DNA of 64,000 nucleotides from Magnetospirillum gryphiswaldense MSR-1 v2 (GCF_000513295.1 NC_023065.1:1612001-1676000); one strand, 5' to 3'. Numbered from the stretch's first letter, positions 17,668-28,700 are shown. A program made the numbers and translations. The notes: generated by a model from the sequence alone, not told the origin.

Positions 17668-20600
17668 CGCAACCTTCCACCTGCTGGCCTGCCGTCGTTT
17701 CCTGCCGCTGTTCATCAGCCAGTTCCTGGGCGCCGCCAACGACAATTTCTTCAAGAACGCGTTGGTCATCCTGGTGGTCTACCAATTGGGGGCACAAGCC
17801 GGCATGGACCCGCAGGTACTGGCGACCACCGCCGCCGGCCTGTTCATCCTGCCTTACTTCCTGTTTTCCGCCACCGCCGGCCAGATGGCCGATCGCTACG
17901 AGAAATCCGGACTGATGAAGTTCTGGAAAGGGGCCGAGATCGCCATTTCCGCCTTGGCCGCCTGGGCCTTGATGGCGCAAAGCATCACCGGCATGCTGGC
18001 GGCGCTGTTTTTGCTGGGACTGCAATCCACCTTCACCAGCCCGATCAAATACGCCGTCCTGCCCGAATATCTGCGCGATGGCGAATTGGTCGGCGGCAAT
18101 GCCCTGATCGAGGGCGGCACCTTCCTGGCCATCCTGATCGGCACCATCGCCGGCGGCACCATCGTTCTGATCGACGGCGGATTGGTTATCGTCGCCTGGT
18201 CCATGATCGCCCTGGCGGTGCTGGGCTTCGGCGCCAGCCTGGCGCTGCCCCGCGCCCATGGCGGCAACACCAGCGTCAAGGTCGGCTTCAACCTGCTGGG
18301 CGAGACCATCGGGCTTTACACCCTGGTGCGCCGCCAGCGCGATCTGTACCTGTCGGTGCTGGGTATTTCCTGGTTCTGGCTGGTCGGCGCCACCTATCTG
18401 TCGCAATTCCCCGCTTTCGCCAAGAACGTGCTGCACGCCGACGAACACGTGGTGACGCTGATGCTGACCATGTTCTCGGTCGGCATCGGTCTGGGCTCGG
18501 TGCTGTGCGGACGCTTGCTCAAGGGCGAGGTCTCGGCCCGCCATGTGCCCTTCGCCGCCCTGGCCATGACCGTGTTCGCCGTCGATCTGTGGTTCGCCGC
18601 CAGTCCCGTCGCCGGCGACGGCACCCTGGCCAGCCTGTCGCAGTTCCTGGCACGCCCGCAATCGTGGCGGCTGCTGGCCGATCTGCTGCTGTTCGCCATC
18701 TGCGGCGGCCTCTACATCGTGCCGCTTTACGCCATCTTGCAGGCGCGCAGCGACGAGGCGGTGCGCGCCCGCGTGGTCGCTGCCAACAACCTGTTCAACG
18801 CTGCCTTCATGGTCGCCGCCGCCCTGGCCAGTGCCGGCCTGTTGGCCGTGGGCCTGAGCGTCACCGACATCTTCGGCGTGCTGGGTCTGGCCAATCTGGT
18901 GGTGGCCGTCATCATCTGCGGCCTGCTGCCCGACACCTTCGTCAAGGGTGTGCTGTCCTGGCTGTTCCGCCGCCTGTATCGGGTGGAAGTGCGCGGGCTG
19001 GAACATTTGCCGCAAGCGGGCGAGGCGGCGGTGATCGTGGTCAACCACACCTCGTTCCTCGACCCGGCGCTGCTGGCCGCCTTCATGCCGGAAAAGCCGG
19101 TCTTCGCCGTCAACAGTTTCATCGCCCAACAATGGTGGGTAAAGCCGTTCCTGCGGCTGGTCGACGCCTTTCCCGTCGATCCCACCAATCCCATGTCGAC
19201 CAAAAGCCTGATCCGGGTGGTGCAGGAAGGCAAAAGTCTGGTGATCTTCCCGGAAGGACGGCTGACCGTCACCGGGGCGCTGATGAAGATCTATGACGGC
19301 CCGGGCATGATCGCCGACCGCGCCGGGGCCAAGCTGGTGCCGGTGCGCATCGACGGGGCCGAGTTCACGCCGTTCTCGCGCCTGAAAGGCAAGCTGCGGC
19401 TGCGCTGGTTCCCCACCATCACCATCACCGTGCTGCCGCCCACCCGTTTCGACGTCCCGTCCGAGATCAAGGGCCGGGCGCGGCGCCGCCGCATCGGCGT
19501 CGCCCTTTACGACGTCATGTCGGCGATGATGTTCGAGACGGCGCCGCACCACCGCACCTTGTTCGGCGCGCTGTTGGACACCAGCCGCATCCATGGCGGC
19601 ACCGCCCTGGCGGTGGACGACATCAACCGCAAGCCGCTGAGCTATGACCGGCTGATCATGGGCGGTCTGGCTTTGGGTCGGGTACTGGCCCGCCAGTCGA
19701 AGCCGGGCGAGGCCATGGGCCTTTTGTTGCCCAACGCCGCCGCCACCGCCGTTACGTTTTTCGCCCTTCAGGCCTGCAATCGCGTGCCGGCCATGCTCAA
19801 TTTCTCCACCGGTCCCGGCAATGTGGTGGCGGCCTGTCAGGCGGCCTGCATCCAGACCGTGATCACCTCGCGCCGGTTCATCGACCAGGCCCGGCTGTCG
19901 GCGACCATCGAGGCGCTGAGCGCCCAGGTGAAAGTCGTCTACCTGGAAGACATCCGCAACATTATGGGCCTGACCGACAGGCTTTATGGCCTGCTGGCCC
20001 GCCCCTTCGCTGGCCGCATCCACCGCCGCTCGGGGGCGCAGGCCGACAAGCCGGCGGTGATCCTGTTCACCTCGGGCTCGGAAGGCATGCCCAAGGGGGT
20101 GGTGCTGTCGCATGCCAACATCCTGTCCAACTGCGCCCAACTGGCGGCGCGGGTGGCCTTCAGCCCCACCGATATCGTCTTCAACGCGCTTCCGGTATTC
20201 CACTCCTTCGGCCTGACCGGCGGCCTGCTGCTGCCGGTGCTGGCCGGGATCAAATGCTTCTTGTACCCGTCGCCGCTGCATTACCGCATCGTCCCCGAGA
20301 TGGTCTACGACACCAACGCCACCATCCTGTTCGGTACCGACACCTTTTTGTCCGGCTATGCCCGCGTCGCCAATGCCTATGATTTCTATAGTGTCCGCTA
20401 TGTCTTCGCCGGGGCCGAGAAGGTCAAGGACGAAACCAGGCGGGTATGGATGGACAAGTTCGGCCTGCGCATCCTGGAAGGCTATGGCACCACCGAAACC
20501 GCCCCGGTCCTGGCCGTCAACACGCCCATGCATTTCAAGGCCGGCACCGTCGGCCGCCTGCTGCCGGGCATCGCCTTCCGGCTGGAGGCCATGCCCGGCA

Positions 20601-21091
20601 TCGACGAGGGCGGCAAGCTGTGGGTCAGCGGCCCCAATATCATGCTGGGCTATTACCGGGTGGAGAAGCCCGGCGAGTTGGAACCGCCGGCAGATGGCTG
20701 GTACGACACCGGCGACATCGTCGAAGTGGACGAATTGGGCTTCGTCCGCATCGTCGGCCGGGCCAAACGCTTCGCCAAGATCGCCGGAGAAATGGTGTCC
20801 CTGGGCAAGGTGGAAAGTGAACTGGCGCTGCTGTGGGCAGAAAACCACCACGTGGTGGTGGCCATCAGCGACGACCGCAAGGGCGAGCAATTGGTGTTGC
20901 TGACCGATCGTCCAGCCCCGACCCGCGACGCCGTTTTGGCTCATTTCCGCGCCCGGGGACTGGCGGAATTGCTGGTGCCGAAAACCCTGCTGACGGTGGA
21001 GCGCATCCCGCTTCTGGGCAGCGGCAAGACCGATTACGGCGCGGCGAAGGCCATGGCCGAATCCTTCGTCCGCCCGGGAGGCGGAGCATGA
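17660..21091 (+). CDS. aas: LplT-PlsC-acyl-ACP synthetase fusion (Aas-type lysophospholipid acyltransferase)
   Basis: This 1143-residue protein joins three activities for re-acylating lysophospholipids. Residues 1-420 are an MFS domain like the lysophospholipid flippase LplT (FLPLFISQFLGAANDNFFKN). Residues about 440-620 are a PlsC acyltransferase with the NHxxxxD motif (NHTSFLD, about 461-467). Residues about 640-1143 are an AMP-forming acyl-ACP synthetase (LFTSGSEGMPKGVVLSHANI, about residue 800). E. coli has LplT separate from a PlsC-AMP Aas, so this is the full fusion. ATG 17660 overlaps tetR, and the stop overlaps the amidase start. Confidence 0.9.
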   Translation: MADATFHLLACRRFLPLFISQFLGAANDNFFKNALVILVVYQLGAQAGMDPQVLATTAAGLFILPYFLFSATAGQMADRYEKSGLMKFWKGAEIAISALAAWALMAQSITGMLAALFLLGLQSTFTSPIKYAVLPEYLRDGELVGGNALIEGGTFLAILIGTIAGGTIVLIDGGLVIVAWSMIALAVLGFGASLALPRAHGGNTSVKVGFNLLGETIGLYTLVRRQRDLYLSVLGISWFWLVGATYLSQFPAFAKNVLHADEHVVTLMLTMFSVGIGLGSVLCGRLLKGEVSARHVPFAALAMTVFAVDLWFAASPVAGDGTLASLSQFLARPQSWRLLADLLLFAICGGLYIVPLYAILQARSDEAVRARVVAANNLFNAAFMVAAALASAGLLAVGLSVTDIFGVLGLANLVVAVIICGLLPDTFVKGVLSWLFRRLYRVEVRGLEHLPQAGEAAVIVVNHTSFLDPALLAAFMPEKPVFAVNSFIAQQWWVKPFLRLVDAFPVDPTNPMSTKSLIRVVQEGKSLVIFPEGRLTVTGALMKIYDGPGMIADRAGAKLVPVRIDGAEFTPFSRLKGKLRLRWFPTITITVLPPTRFDVPSEIKGRARRRRIGVALYDVMSAMMFETAPHHRTLFGALLDTSRIHGGTALAVDDINRKPLSYDRLIMGGLALGRVLARQSKPGEAMGLLLPNAAATAVTFFALQACNRVPAMLNFSTGPGNVVAACQAACIQTVITSRRFIDQARLSATIEALSAQVKVVYLEDIRNIMGLTDRLYGLLARPFAGRIHRRSGAQADKPAVILFTSGSEGMPKGVVLSHANILSNCAQLAARVAFSPTDIVFNALPVFHSFGLTGGLLLPVLAGIKCFLYPSPLHYRIVPEMVYDTNATILFGTDTFLSGYARVANAYDFYSVRYVFAGAEKVKDETRRVWMDKFGLRILEGYGTTETAPVLAVNTPMHFKAGTVGRLLPGIAFRLEAMPGIDEGGKLWVSGPNIMLGYYRVEKPGELEPPADGWYDTGDIVEVDELGFVRIVGRAKRFAKIAGEMVSLGKVESELALLWAENHHVVVAISDDRKGEQLVLLTDRPAPTRDAVLAHFRARGLAELLVPKTLLTVERIPLLGSGKTDYGAAKAMAESFVRPGGGA

Positions 21092-22251
21092 TCGACCGCC
21101 GCACCGTGCTGGGGGCCGCCGCCGCCATCCCCTTGCTGCCGCTGGGTCGGGCCCTGGCCTCGCCACTCGCCTGCCCCGCCGCCGATCGCGTCACCTTGAG
21201 AACCGCCCGCCGTATCGACCTTGATGCCGCCACCGCCGCCGATCGCTGGGCCGATATCGGCCATGCCGAGGATGTGTCGGCCATGCGCGGTCTGGCCCAG
21301 GCGGTGATGGGGGACATCCGCCGCAAGCGGTCGTGGGAAATCGCCTGGAAGGTGGCGACCCGGGCCGCCTATGGCGCCATCTACCAACCCTTCGGCCTTT
21401 ATATGGACGAAAGCAATCATCTGGCCGACCGCATCGGCGACCATATCCTGGCCCGATCCGATCTGGCCGCCATGCAACGCCTTTATACGCTGTCCCATGC
21501 CGGCTGCTCGACGGTGATGGCTTGGGATCGCCGCCAGGGCCATATGGTCCATTTCCGCAGCCTGGACTGGCCCTCGGCCTCGGCCATCGCCGCGGCCAGC
21601 CGCATCTATGTGGGACACCGCGCCAACCGCGAGGTCTTCGCCGCCGCCGGCCTGCTGGGCATGGTCGGCTTCCTGACGGCGGTGAAGCCCGGCTTTTCCA
21701 TCGCCATCAATTTCGCCCCCTGGCGCGGCACGTCGTTTTCGCTCAACGCCGATCCCACCTTCCTGATCCGCCGGCTGATGGAATCCCCTATTTCCACCTA
21801 TGCCCAGGCCTACCAGCACATCAAGGACTGGCGCCCCGGTGCCCCCGTTTTCATCAGCCTGTGCGGAATCGCCAAGGGCGAGGCCTGCATCTTCGAATTC
21901 GGCACGCGGGGACAAGCCCATGTGGTCGCCATGGCCGAGGCCGATTACCTGATCCAGACCAACCACTTCGCTCCCGGCTCCCCGTTCGCCGAGCACACGA
22001 AGCCGCAGGCGGCGGACAAGCCGTGGGACCATCAGACCTGGGACGGCCATGCCATCTTGGAAACCTCGGTGGCACGGTGGCGGCTTCTTGACGAAAGTCT
22101 GGCCGCCGCCTATGGCAGCGCAACGGAATTCGACCTGATGAGCGTGCTGGAACAGGCCTATGGCCGTCGACCACTTTGGAATTGCGAGACGGCCCAATGG
22201 GTCGGAATGATCCCGCAGACCGGTGACATCCACACCTGGGTCCGGGCCTAA
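21088..22251 (+). CDS. Secreted acid ceramidase/NAAA-like Ntn hydrolase
   Basis: This 387-residue protein has a signal sequence with paired arginines (DRRTVLGAAAAIPLLPL), possibly Tat-dependent. It contains the cysteine-type Ntn core HAGCSTVMAW followed by HMVHFRSLDW. Candidate catalytic residues are Cys140, Arg157 and Asp160; spacings of 17 and 20 are within one residue of those recalled for acid ceramidase and N-acylethanolamine acid amidase (16 and 19). Such enzymes cleave lipid amides after self-processing at the cysteine. ATG 21088 overlaps the Aas stop, so it is translationally coupled to phospholipid re-acylation. Penicillin or bile-salt amidase activity is an alternative. Confidence 0.65.
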   Translation: MIDRRTVLGAAAAIPLLPLGRALASPLACPAADRVTLRTARRIDLDAATAADRWADIGHAEDVSAMRGLAQAVMGDIRRKRSWEIAWKVATRAAYGAIYQPFGLYMDESNHLADRIGDHILARSDLAAMQRLYTLSHAGCSTVMAWDRRQGHMVHFRSLDWPSASAIAAASRIYVGHRANREVFAAAGLLGMVGFLTAVKPGFSIAINFAPWRGTSFSLNADPTFLIRRLMESPISTYAQAYQHIKDWRPGAPVFISLCGIAKGEACIFEFGTRGQAHVVAMAEADYLIQTNHFAPGSPFAEHTKPQAADKPWDHQTWDGHAILETSVARWRLLDESLAAAYGSATEFDLMSVLEQAYGRRPLWNCETAQWVGMIPQTGDIHTWVRA

Positions 22252-22272
22252 TTCAAACGCCGGGAGGCGGAA

Positions 22273-24888
22273 ATGTTTGATGGTTACATGCTGCTTGGGG
22301 CTTTGGTCGGGCTGTTCTTCGCCGTTGGCGTCCCCGCCGCCGCCTTTATCGCCCTGTCGCGGTCGAACCGGCTGGAAATGGAAGTCCGTGCCTTGCGCAA
22401 GCGTCTGGCTGCTGTCGAAATCAGCCAGACGCAGGCACATACGGTGCCGGTCCCGGTACCGGCGGTTCCCACACCGCCACCCCCCGAGCCCGAATCAATC
22501 GAAATCCCCGCCGAACCGGCCCGGACACCGCCGCCGCTGCCCACCCCCTCGCCCATTCCCATGGCGGCGGAGCGGGCCTTGACCGAACGCTGGCTGGTGT
22601 GGCTGGGCGGCATCGCCCTGGCCCTGGGCGGCGCCTTCCTGGTCAAGTATTCCAGCGACCAGGGATTGCTGGGCCCGGCGCTGCGGGTGTCGCTGGCCGC
22701 CGCCGCCGGCGTCGCCTTCATCGGCCTGGGCCATTGGCTGTCGCGCCGCGACCTGCCCCTGCCCGGCCTGCCCTGGCAGGTGCCGCCGGCCCTGGTCGCC
22801 GGTGGCGCGGCCATGGTCTTCGCCAGCATTTACGCCGCCTATGGCCTGTACGACCTGCTGTCACCCATGGCCGCCTTTACCGGCCTTGCCGCTACCGCCG
22901 CCGCCACCGTGCTGCTGTCGTTGGGTCACGGCCCCTTTGTCGCCCTGCTGGGCCTGATCGGCGGTTTCGCCGTGCCCATGCTGGTGCAATCGGACCATCC
23001 CAGCGCCATCGGCCTGTTCACCTATCTGCTGGTGCTGTCGGCGGGTGCCCTGGCCTTGTTGCGCTGGCGCGGCTGGTGGTGGCTGGCCTGGGCGGTTCTG
23101 GCCGGAAGTGCCGGCTGGAGCCTGATATGGCTGGTATTCTCGTGGCGCGACGGCGATGCCGTGGTGCTGGGGGCTTTCCTGTGTGCCTTGGCCGGCCTGT
23201 TCGCCGCCTTCCGCCTGGGCCTGCCGGCCATCCCCCATCTGGCCGGAACGGCCGAGCACCCCATGGTCCACCGGGTGGTGTTCATCGCCGCCGCGATCAT
23301 CTGTGTCGTCACCCTGGCCTTGGCCCATGGCGACGACTTCTCGCCCCAGGCCATGACCGTGCCGGTCATTCTGTCCGGGCTGTTCCTGGCCTTCAGCTGG
23401 CGCGATCAGGTCTTTGACCGGGTGCCGTGGATCGCCGCAACCCTGGCGGTGCTGATTTTGGCCGGCTGGGATGCCGGCCTGCGCGAGATCGACGCCATCG
23501 GCGACATCCTGTCGCCGCCGCTGCCGGGCGAGGCCGGGCGCTTCGCCTGGGTGGCGCTGATCCTGGCCGCGCTGTTCGGCATGGGCGGTTTCATCGCCAT
23601 CGGGCGGACGGAGCGGCCCTGGCGTTGGGCGGCACTGTCGGCAGCGGCGCCCTTGGCCCTGCTGGCGGTGTCCTATTGGCGGCTGGTGCCGCTGGGCCAT
23701 GTCTGGGCCTGGGTGGCCGGGGCCCTGGCCGTAGGCGCCGTTTTGCTGCTGGCGGGCGAACGCATGGCCCGACGGCGCGGCGAAACCGGAATGGACGGCG
23801 CTCTGGCCGCCTATGCGGTGGGGACCATCGGCGCCGTCGCCCTGGCCGCCACCTTCGCCCTGGAACAGGCTTGGCTGACCGTCGCCCTGGCGGTATTGCC
23901 GGCGGCCATCGCCTGGGTCGAACGGCGCCTGTGCCTTGACGGCCTGCGCAATGTCGCCCTGCTGTTGGCCGCGATCATCCTGATCCGGCTCGGGCTCAAC
24001 CCCTATGTGCTGGATTATCCCATTGCCGAGGGCAGCGCCTTCAACTGGCTGCTGTACGGCTATGGAATCCCCATGCTGGCTTTTGCCGGGGCCGCCCGCC
24101 TGTTCCGCCAGCGCGCCGACGATCTGCTGGTCGCCGTGCTGGAAGCCGGTGCCATCGCCCTGGCGGTGCTGCTGGTCAGCCTGGAAATCCGCCACCTGAC
24201 CGCCGACAGCCTGACCGCGGGGACGTATTCCCTGACCGAACGCGGCTTGCATACCATCGCCTGGCTCTCCGGCTCGGCCCTGCTGTTCCTGGCCCACCGG
24301 CGCAGCGGGCGGTTGGTGCCGCTGCGTGCGGCCCAGGCTTTGCTGCTGCTGGCCACCGCCCAGGCGGTGTGGTTGCAGGCGGTTTTCGGCAATCCGCTGA
24401 TCAGCCGCGAAACCGTGGGGGAGACCCTGGTCTTCAATCCGCTGCTCTTGGTTTTCGCCGCCCCCGCCCTGCTTTATGCCGTTCATGTCCGCTTGGCCCC
24501 CTCCCAACCGTCATGGCAACGCCCGGCCTGCGCCGTGCTCGGGCTGGTCTTCGCCTTTTTGTGGGCAACCTTGGAAATCCGCCACGTCTTCGCCGGTGCC
24601 AGATTGTGGGTTGGTCCTGTGGTCCAGACCGAATTGTGGGCCTATTCCGTGCTGTATCTGCTGGGCGGGGTGGCGGTGCTGCTGGGCGGCGTGCGGGCGG
24701 GTTCAACCGCTTTCCGCCGTGGCGGGTTGGCCATCATCTTGCTGGTGGTGGCCAAGGTCTTCCTGATCGATCTGTCGCAGACCACCGGCATCTGGCGGGC
24801 CCTGTCGTTCCTGGGCTTGGGCCTGGGCCTGGTGGGAACGGGCTGGCTTTACCGCCGCTTCGTCCGGCTGGCGGATGAAGTGCGCTGA
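22273..24888 (+). CDS. DUF2339 multi-pass membrane protein
   Basis: This 871-residue protein begins with one hydrophobic helix and a short coiled-coil-like stretch (LEMEVRALRKRLAAVE). A proline-rich linker follows (about residues 58-95), then more than twenty hydrophobic segments. ERWLVWLGGIALALGGAFLV, followed by KYSSDQGLLGPALRV, is characteristic of DUF2339. Members are predicted membrane proteins of unknown function. A GGGAGGCGG site precedes the ATG, 21 bases after the amidase gene. Confidence 0.85.
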   Translation: MFDGYMLLGALVGLFFAVGVPAAAFIALSRSNRLEMEVRALRKRLAAVEISQTQAHTVPVPVPAVPTPPPPEPESIEIPAEPARTPPPLPTPSPIPMAAERALTERWLVWLGGIALALGGAFLVKYSSDQGLLGPALRVSLAAAAGVAFIGLGHWLSRRDLPLPGLPWQVPPALVAGGAAMVFASIYAAYGLYDLLSPMAAFTGLAATAAATVLLSLGHGPFVALLGLIGGFAVPMLVQSDHPSAIGLFTYLLVLSAGALALLRWRGWWWLAWAVLAGSAGWSLIWLVFSWRDGDAVVLGAFLCALAGLFAAFRLGLPAIPHLAGTAEHPMVHRVVFIAAAIICVVTLALAHGDDFSPQAMTVPVILSGLFLAFSWRDQVFDRVPWIAATLAVLILAGWDAGLREIDAIGDILSPPLPGEAGRFAWVALILAALFGMGGFIAIGRTERPWRWAALSAAAPLALLAVSYWRLVPLGHVWAWVAGALAVGAVLLLAGERMARRRGETGMDGALAAYAVGTIGAVALAATFALEQAWLTVALAVLPAAIAWVERRLCLDGLRNVALLLAAIILIRLGLNPYVLDYPIAEGSAFNWLLYGYGIPMLAFAGAARLFRQRADDLLVAVLEAGAIALAVLLVSLEIRHLTADSLTAGTYSLTERGLHTIAWLSGSALLFLAHRRSGRLVPLRAAQALLLLATAQAVWLQAVFGNPLISRETVGETLVFNPLLLVFAAPALLYAVHVRLAPSQPSWQRPACAVLGLVFAFLWATLEIRHVFAGARLWVGPVVQTELWAYSVLYLLGGVAVLLGGVRAGSTAFRRGGLAIILLVVAKVFLIDLSQTTGIWRALSFLGLGLGLVGTGWLYRRFVRLADEVR

Positions 24889-24937
24889 GCCCACCGAGGC
24901 AGACGTCGAAGGCGGCGGCGCAATTGGCTTTTGACCA

Positions 24938-24983
24938 CCCCCCATACCATCGCTATGATTGAAGGGATATGGTGGATGGGGGG
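24938..24983 (+). promoter_or_regulatory. Hairpin that may mask the ribosome site of the response regulator
   Basis: CCCCCCAT-ACCAT (24938-24950) pairs with ATGGT (24969-24973) and ATGGGGGG (24976-24983), with GG bulged. The right arm is the G-rich segment directly before the ATG at 24988, so folding would hide the ribosome site. Translational control is inference. Confidence 0.45.
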
Positions 24984-24987
24984 CTAA

Positions 24988-25746
24988 ATGGGCGACAGTC
25001 TTACGCTAGCTATGACCCAGTCACGACAGGACATCAGGCCCAAGCTTGTCGTGCTGGATGACGACCCGGTTACCCGGTCGATGATCGCCCGGTATTTCTC
25101 GGATGAAGGCTTTCATGTGCGCGAAGCGCCGTCGGCGGCGGAATGCCGTACGTTGTTGAAAGCCTCTCCCCCCGATCTGCTGTTTGTCGATATCCATCTG
25201 CCCGATGCCAACGGCATCACCTTTGCCCAGGAAATCCGGGCCAGCAGTCAAGTCGGCATCATCTTCGTCACCCAGCGTGACAGCGAAATCGACCGTGTCG
25301 TCGGGCTTGAATCGGCAGGCGACGATTATGTCACCAAACCCATCAACCTGCGTGAACTGATGGCGCGGACGCGGTCTTTACTGCGTCGCAGCAAGCAGAG
25401 TTCGGGGCAGCCCAGCCATCGTTCCGTCATCACCTTCGGCGCCTATGTCATGGATATGACGCGACGGGAACTGTCGAGCAAAGGCGGCAAGCTGATCCCA
25501 TTGACGCGCGGCGAGTTCGATCTGCTGGCGGCGCTGGTCGAAGCCAACGGACGCCCGCTTTATCGCGACTTCCTGGCCGAGGTGGTGAACAACCGCACCG
25601 GCGGCGGCGAAGGCGCCCTGCGCACGGTGGATACCTTGGTGGCGCGGCTGCGCCGCAAGCTGAAGCAGGCTGAAGGCGACGAGACACTCATCATCACCAT
25701 GCCGGGCATCGGCTATCGTTTCGGTCGCGTCGTCGGACTTACCTGA
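24988..25746 (+). CDS. OmpR-family response regulator
   Basis: This 252-residue protein has a receiver domain (about residues 18-130) with phospho-acceptor Asp68 in FVDIHLPD and conserved Lys in VTKPINL, then an OmpR/PhoB winged-helix domain (about residues 150-248) ending in GIGYRFGRVV. It most likely works with the hybrid kinase encoded convergently; the two 3' ends overlap by eight bases. ATG 24988 follows a G-rich segment that lies in a hairpin. Confidence 0.92.
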   Translation: MGDSLTLAMTQSRQDIRPKLVVLDDDPVTRSMIARYFSDEGFHVREAPSAAECRTLLKASPPDLLFVDIHLPDANGITFAQEIRASSQVGIIFVTQRDSEIDRVVGLESAGDDYVTKPINLRELMARTRSLLRRSKQSSGQPSHRSVITFGAYVMDMTRRELSSKGGKLIPLTRGEFDLLAALVEANGRPLYRDFLAEVVNNRTGGGEGALRTVDTLVARLRRKLKQAEGDETLIITMPGIGYRFGRVVGLT

Positions 25747-28700
25747 GCGACCGGGCATAAACCGCCAAGGCCTTCAGCCCCGCCAACCGACCGGCACGCA
25801 ACTGCCCGAGCATGCCGGCCAATTCTGCCGACGCCACCTTGGCGGCGGCCTCGACCTCGGACGTCATCGCCCCCAATTCCATCATTCCCAACGAGCCCGA
25901 GGCGCTGCGCAGCCGGTGCGCCAAGGCCTGAACACCATCCCCGTCACCTGATTGAGCGGCTTTTTCCATGCTGGCGATCATATCGCGCGATACCTTTTGG
26001 AACAGACGGACGAGCCGGATCATTTCGCGCGGCCCCAAGATGTCCACTTGCTGGGCCAAAAACCCCAGATCCAGCCCCCTCGAACTCGGCAGCACCGGTC
26101 GGGCGGTCGCCGCCAGGCGTTGCAGGTCCTCAATCCTGACCGGCTTGGCCAAGGTTTCGTCCATGCCCGCGTCCAGACACTGACGGCGCACCTCGTCATT
26201 GAGATCTGCGGTCATGGCGATGATGACGGCCCGGCCCCGGCCCACCGCCGTTTCCTGATTCCTGATCCGCAGGGCGGCTTCCATGCCGTCCATATCCGGC
26301 ATGCGCACATCCATCAGCACGACGTCGAAAGCGGATTGAACCATGGCCGCCACCGCATCGTGACCGCAGGTGGCCACGCTGACGTGATGGCCCATATGGG
26401 TCAGCATGCGCTCGGCCACCCTTAGATTGATTTCCTCGTCATCGACCACCAGCACCCGCAAACCGCCGGACCCGGTGGGATCGGGCAAAGCCTCCACCGT
26501 CGGTGCCGGCGGCGGCGCCCCCCATTCGGCCCGGAAATCCAGGCGGAACCGGCTGCCGTTCGCCACCGTGCCGTCATGGACCAGTTCACCGCCCAGATGG
26601 GTGGCCATGCGCCGCGACAGAGCCAGTCCCAAACCGACACCGCCGAACCGGCGGGTGATGGAATCATCGGCCTGGATGAATTCACTGAAAATGGCTTGGC
26701 TCATGTCCGGCGGCACACCGATACCGGTATCGGTGACGGTGACGACCACATGGCGGCGGGTATCGTCGTCAGTGACCGCCACGGTGATGGTGACCGATCC
26801 GTGATCGGTGAATTTGACCGCGTTACCGATCAGGTTGAGCAGAATGCGCGACAATTTGACCCGATGGGACCGAATCCACATTTCTTCGTCCGGCAGAACC
26901 TCAAGAATCAGGGCCAGTCCCTTGGCCTCGGCATGGGGGCGCAGCATGGCGGCGATTTCCTGGGCCAGGGCCCGCATATCCATGTCATCCAGGGTGATTT
27001 CAGCGGATTGCGAGCCTTCGCGGCCATATTCAAGCACGCTTTCCACCAACAATCGCAAATTGTCGCCAGCCTGTTTGGCCCGCGACAGCGACTGGCGTTG
27101 ATCCTCGTCCAGCCGGCCCAGATCAAGGATCTGCAACATTCCCAGCAGACCGTTCAGCGGCGTCCGGATTTCATGACCGATGATCGCCAGAAACCGGGAT
27201 TTCATGGCATCGGCGGCTTCCGCCACCTCCTTGGCCCGGCGGGCGTGCTCTTCTCCGGCCAAGGCCCATTGCCGTGCGGCCTCGGCTTCGGCGGTTTTGG
27301 CGATCACCTGTTGGTTCAGTTCCGTCTCGCGCCGCTGGTGATAGGCCTTGCGCATCAGGATAAGGCCGATACCCCCGCCCAGGATCGACAACCACAGTAT
27401 GGAGCGGAACCACGCCGTCTGATACCAGGCCGGCAGAACGTGGATGCTCAGTTCCAGCGGTTCGCCCCATTTACCGATGCTGCTTGATCCCATCAGCTCC
27501 AGTTTATGCACGCCCGGCGGCAGATTGGTGTAGCTGGCGGTGCGGTGATAGGCATCGGTATAAACCCAATCGGATTTGTCCAGGCGATAGGCATAGCGAT
27601 TGCGTTCCGGAGCGGAATAATCGAGGGCGGAATAATCCACCTGGATACTGTCTTCGCCGGAGGGAATCTCGATTTTTTCAGCCAGCAGCACCGGCTGGCC
27701 GCCAACCCGTATGTCCGTCACCACCACCGGCGGACGGAAATCCCAACTGGGCAAGACGGTGGGGCGGACCACGGCCATGCCGCCGAAACCGCCCAAAACC
27801 AGGGTTCCATCCTTCATCCTTGTGGCCGATCCGGCCCAGAAGGTCTTGATCTCAAGCCCCTCGGGCGGGCCCAGGGTGCGCACTTTCAAGGTTTCCGGAT
27901 CAAGCACCGACAGGCCGTCGCCGGTGCCCGCGACCATCAGGCCGCCTTCCCCTTCGATGACCGACAAGACGGTGCCGCTACCCAATCCCTGGGCCCGGCC
28001 CACCCGCGTAAACCGCAACCGGCCTTCCTGTTCGGGATCGAAGATGCCGATGCCGTTGCCGGTGGCCAGCCACAAGCGGCCGAACCGATCCTCGGCGATG
28101 CGGTTGATGATGTCGCTGGGCAGGCTGGCGGAATCGCCGGGATCGTTGAAAATGCGCCTGAACCGACCGGATTGCGCGTCTTCCAGCAGATCGAAGCCGC
28201 GTTGGGTTCCGACCCATAAACGCTGGGCGCGGTCACGGTGGATGGCCTGTACGCTGTTGTCGCTCAGCGTCGTCGCGTCATCGCGCACCGACCGGTAGAA
28301 CCGCGGTATCCCGCCATCAGGGGGAATGTTGACCAACCCCATGGAGCCCCCGGCCCACAGCGAATCATGGTCGCGGTACAAGGTCTGGATGTTGCTATCC
28401 TTCAACGGCGCATAAGGCGTGACCCTGCCGGTTTTGATATCGATCTCGAACAATCCCGAAGGCAAACCGGCCCAAACCCGGCCATCGGCGGTATCGGCCA
28501 CCGCCTGAACCGGGCCGCCGGGCAACCCTTCGGGCCATGGTCCGGTGGCGGGCATGTCCGCCGACAACCTGGCGCCGGGCTCCACCAGAGCCAGACCGGA
28601 GACGCGGAAGCCCAGCCAGACGCCGCCATCATCGGCGGCGGCGACGCTGCGGACATCGTGTCCGGTCAGACCGCCGTCACGGTGGGTCACCACCGTGACG

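Noticed and set aside
17603-21166. 1187-codon reading frame on the minus strand
   Set aside because: It lies exactly opposite the Aas fusion gene, which has clear domains in the other strand. Its composition (many Gln, His, Gly, Arg) is typical of antisense reading in GC-rich genes.
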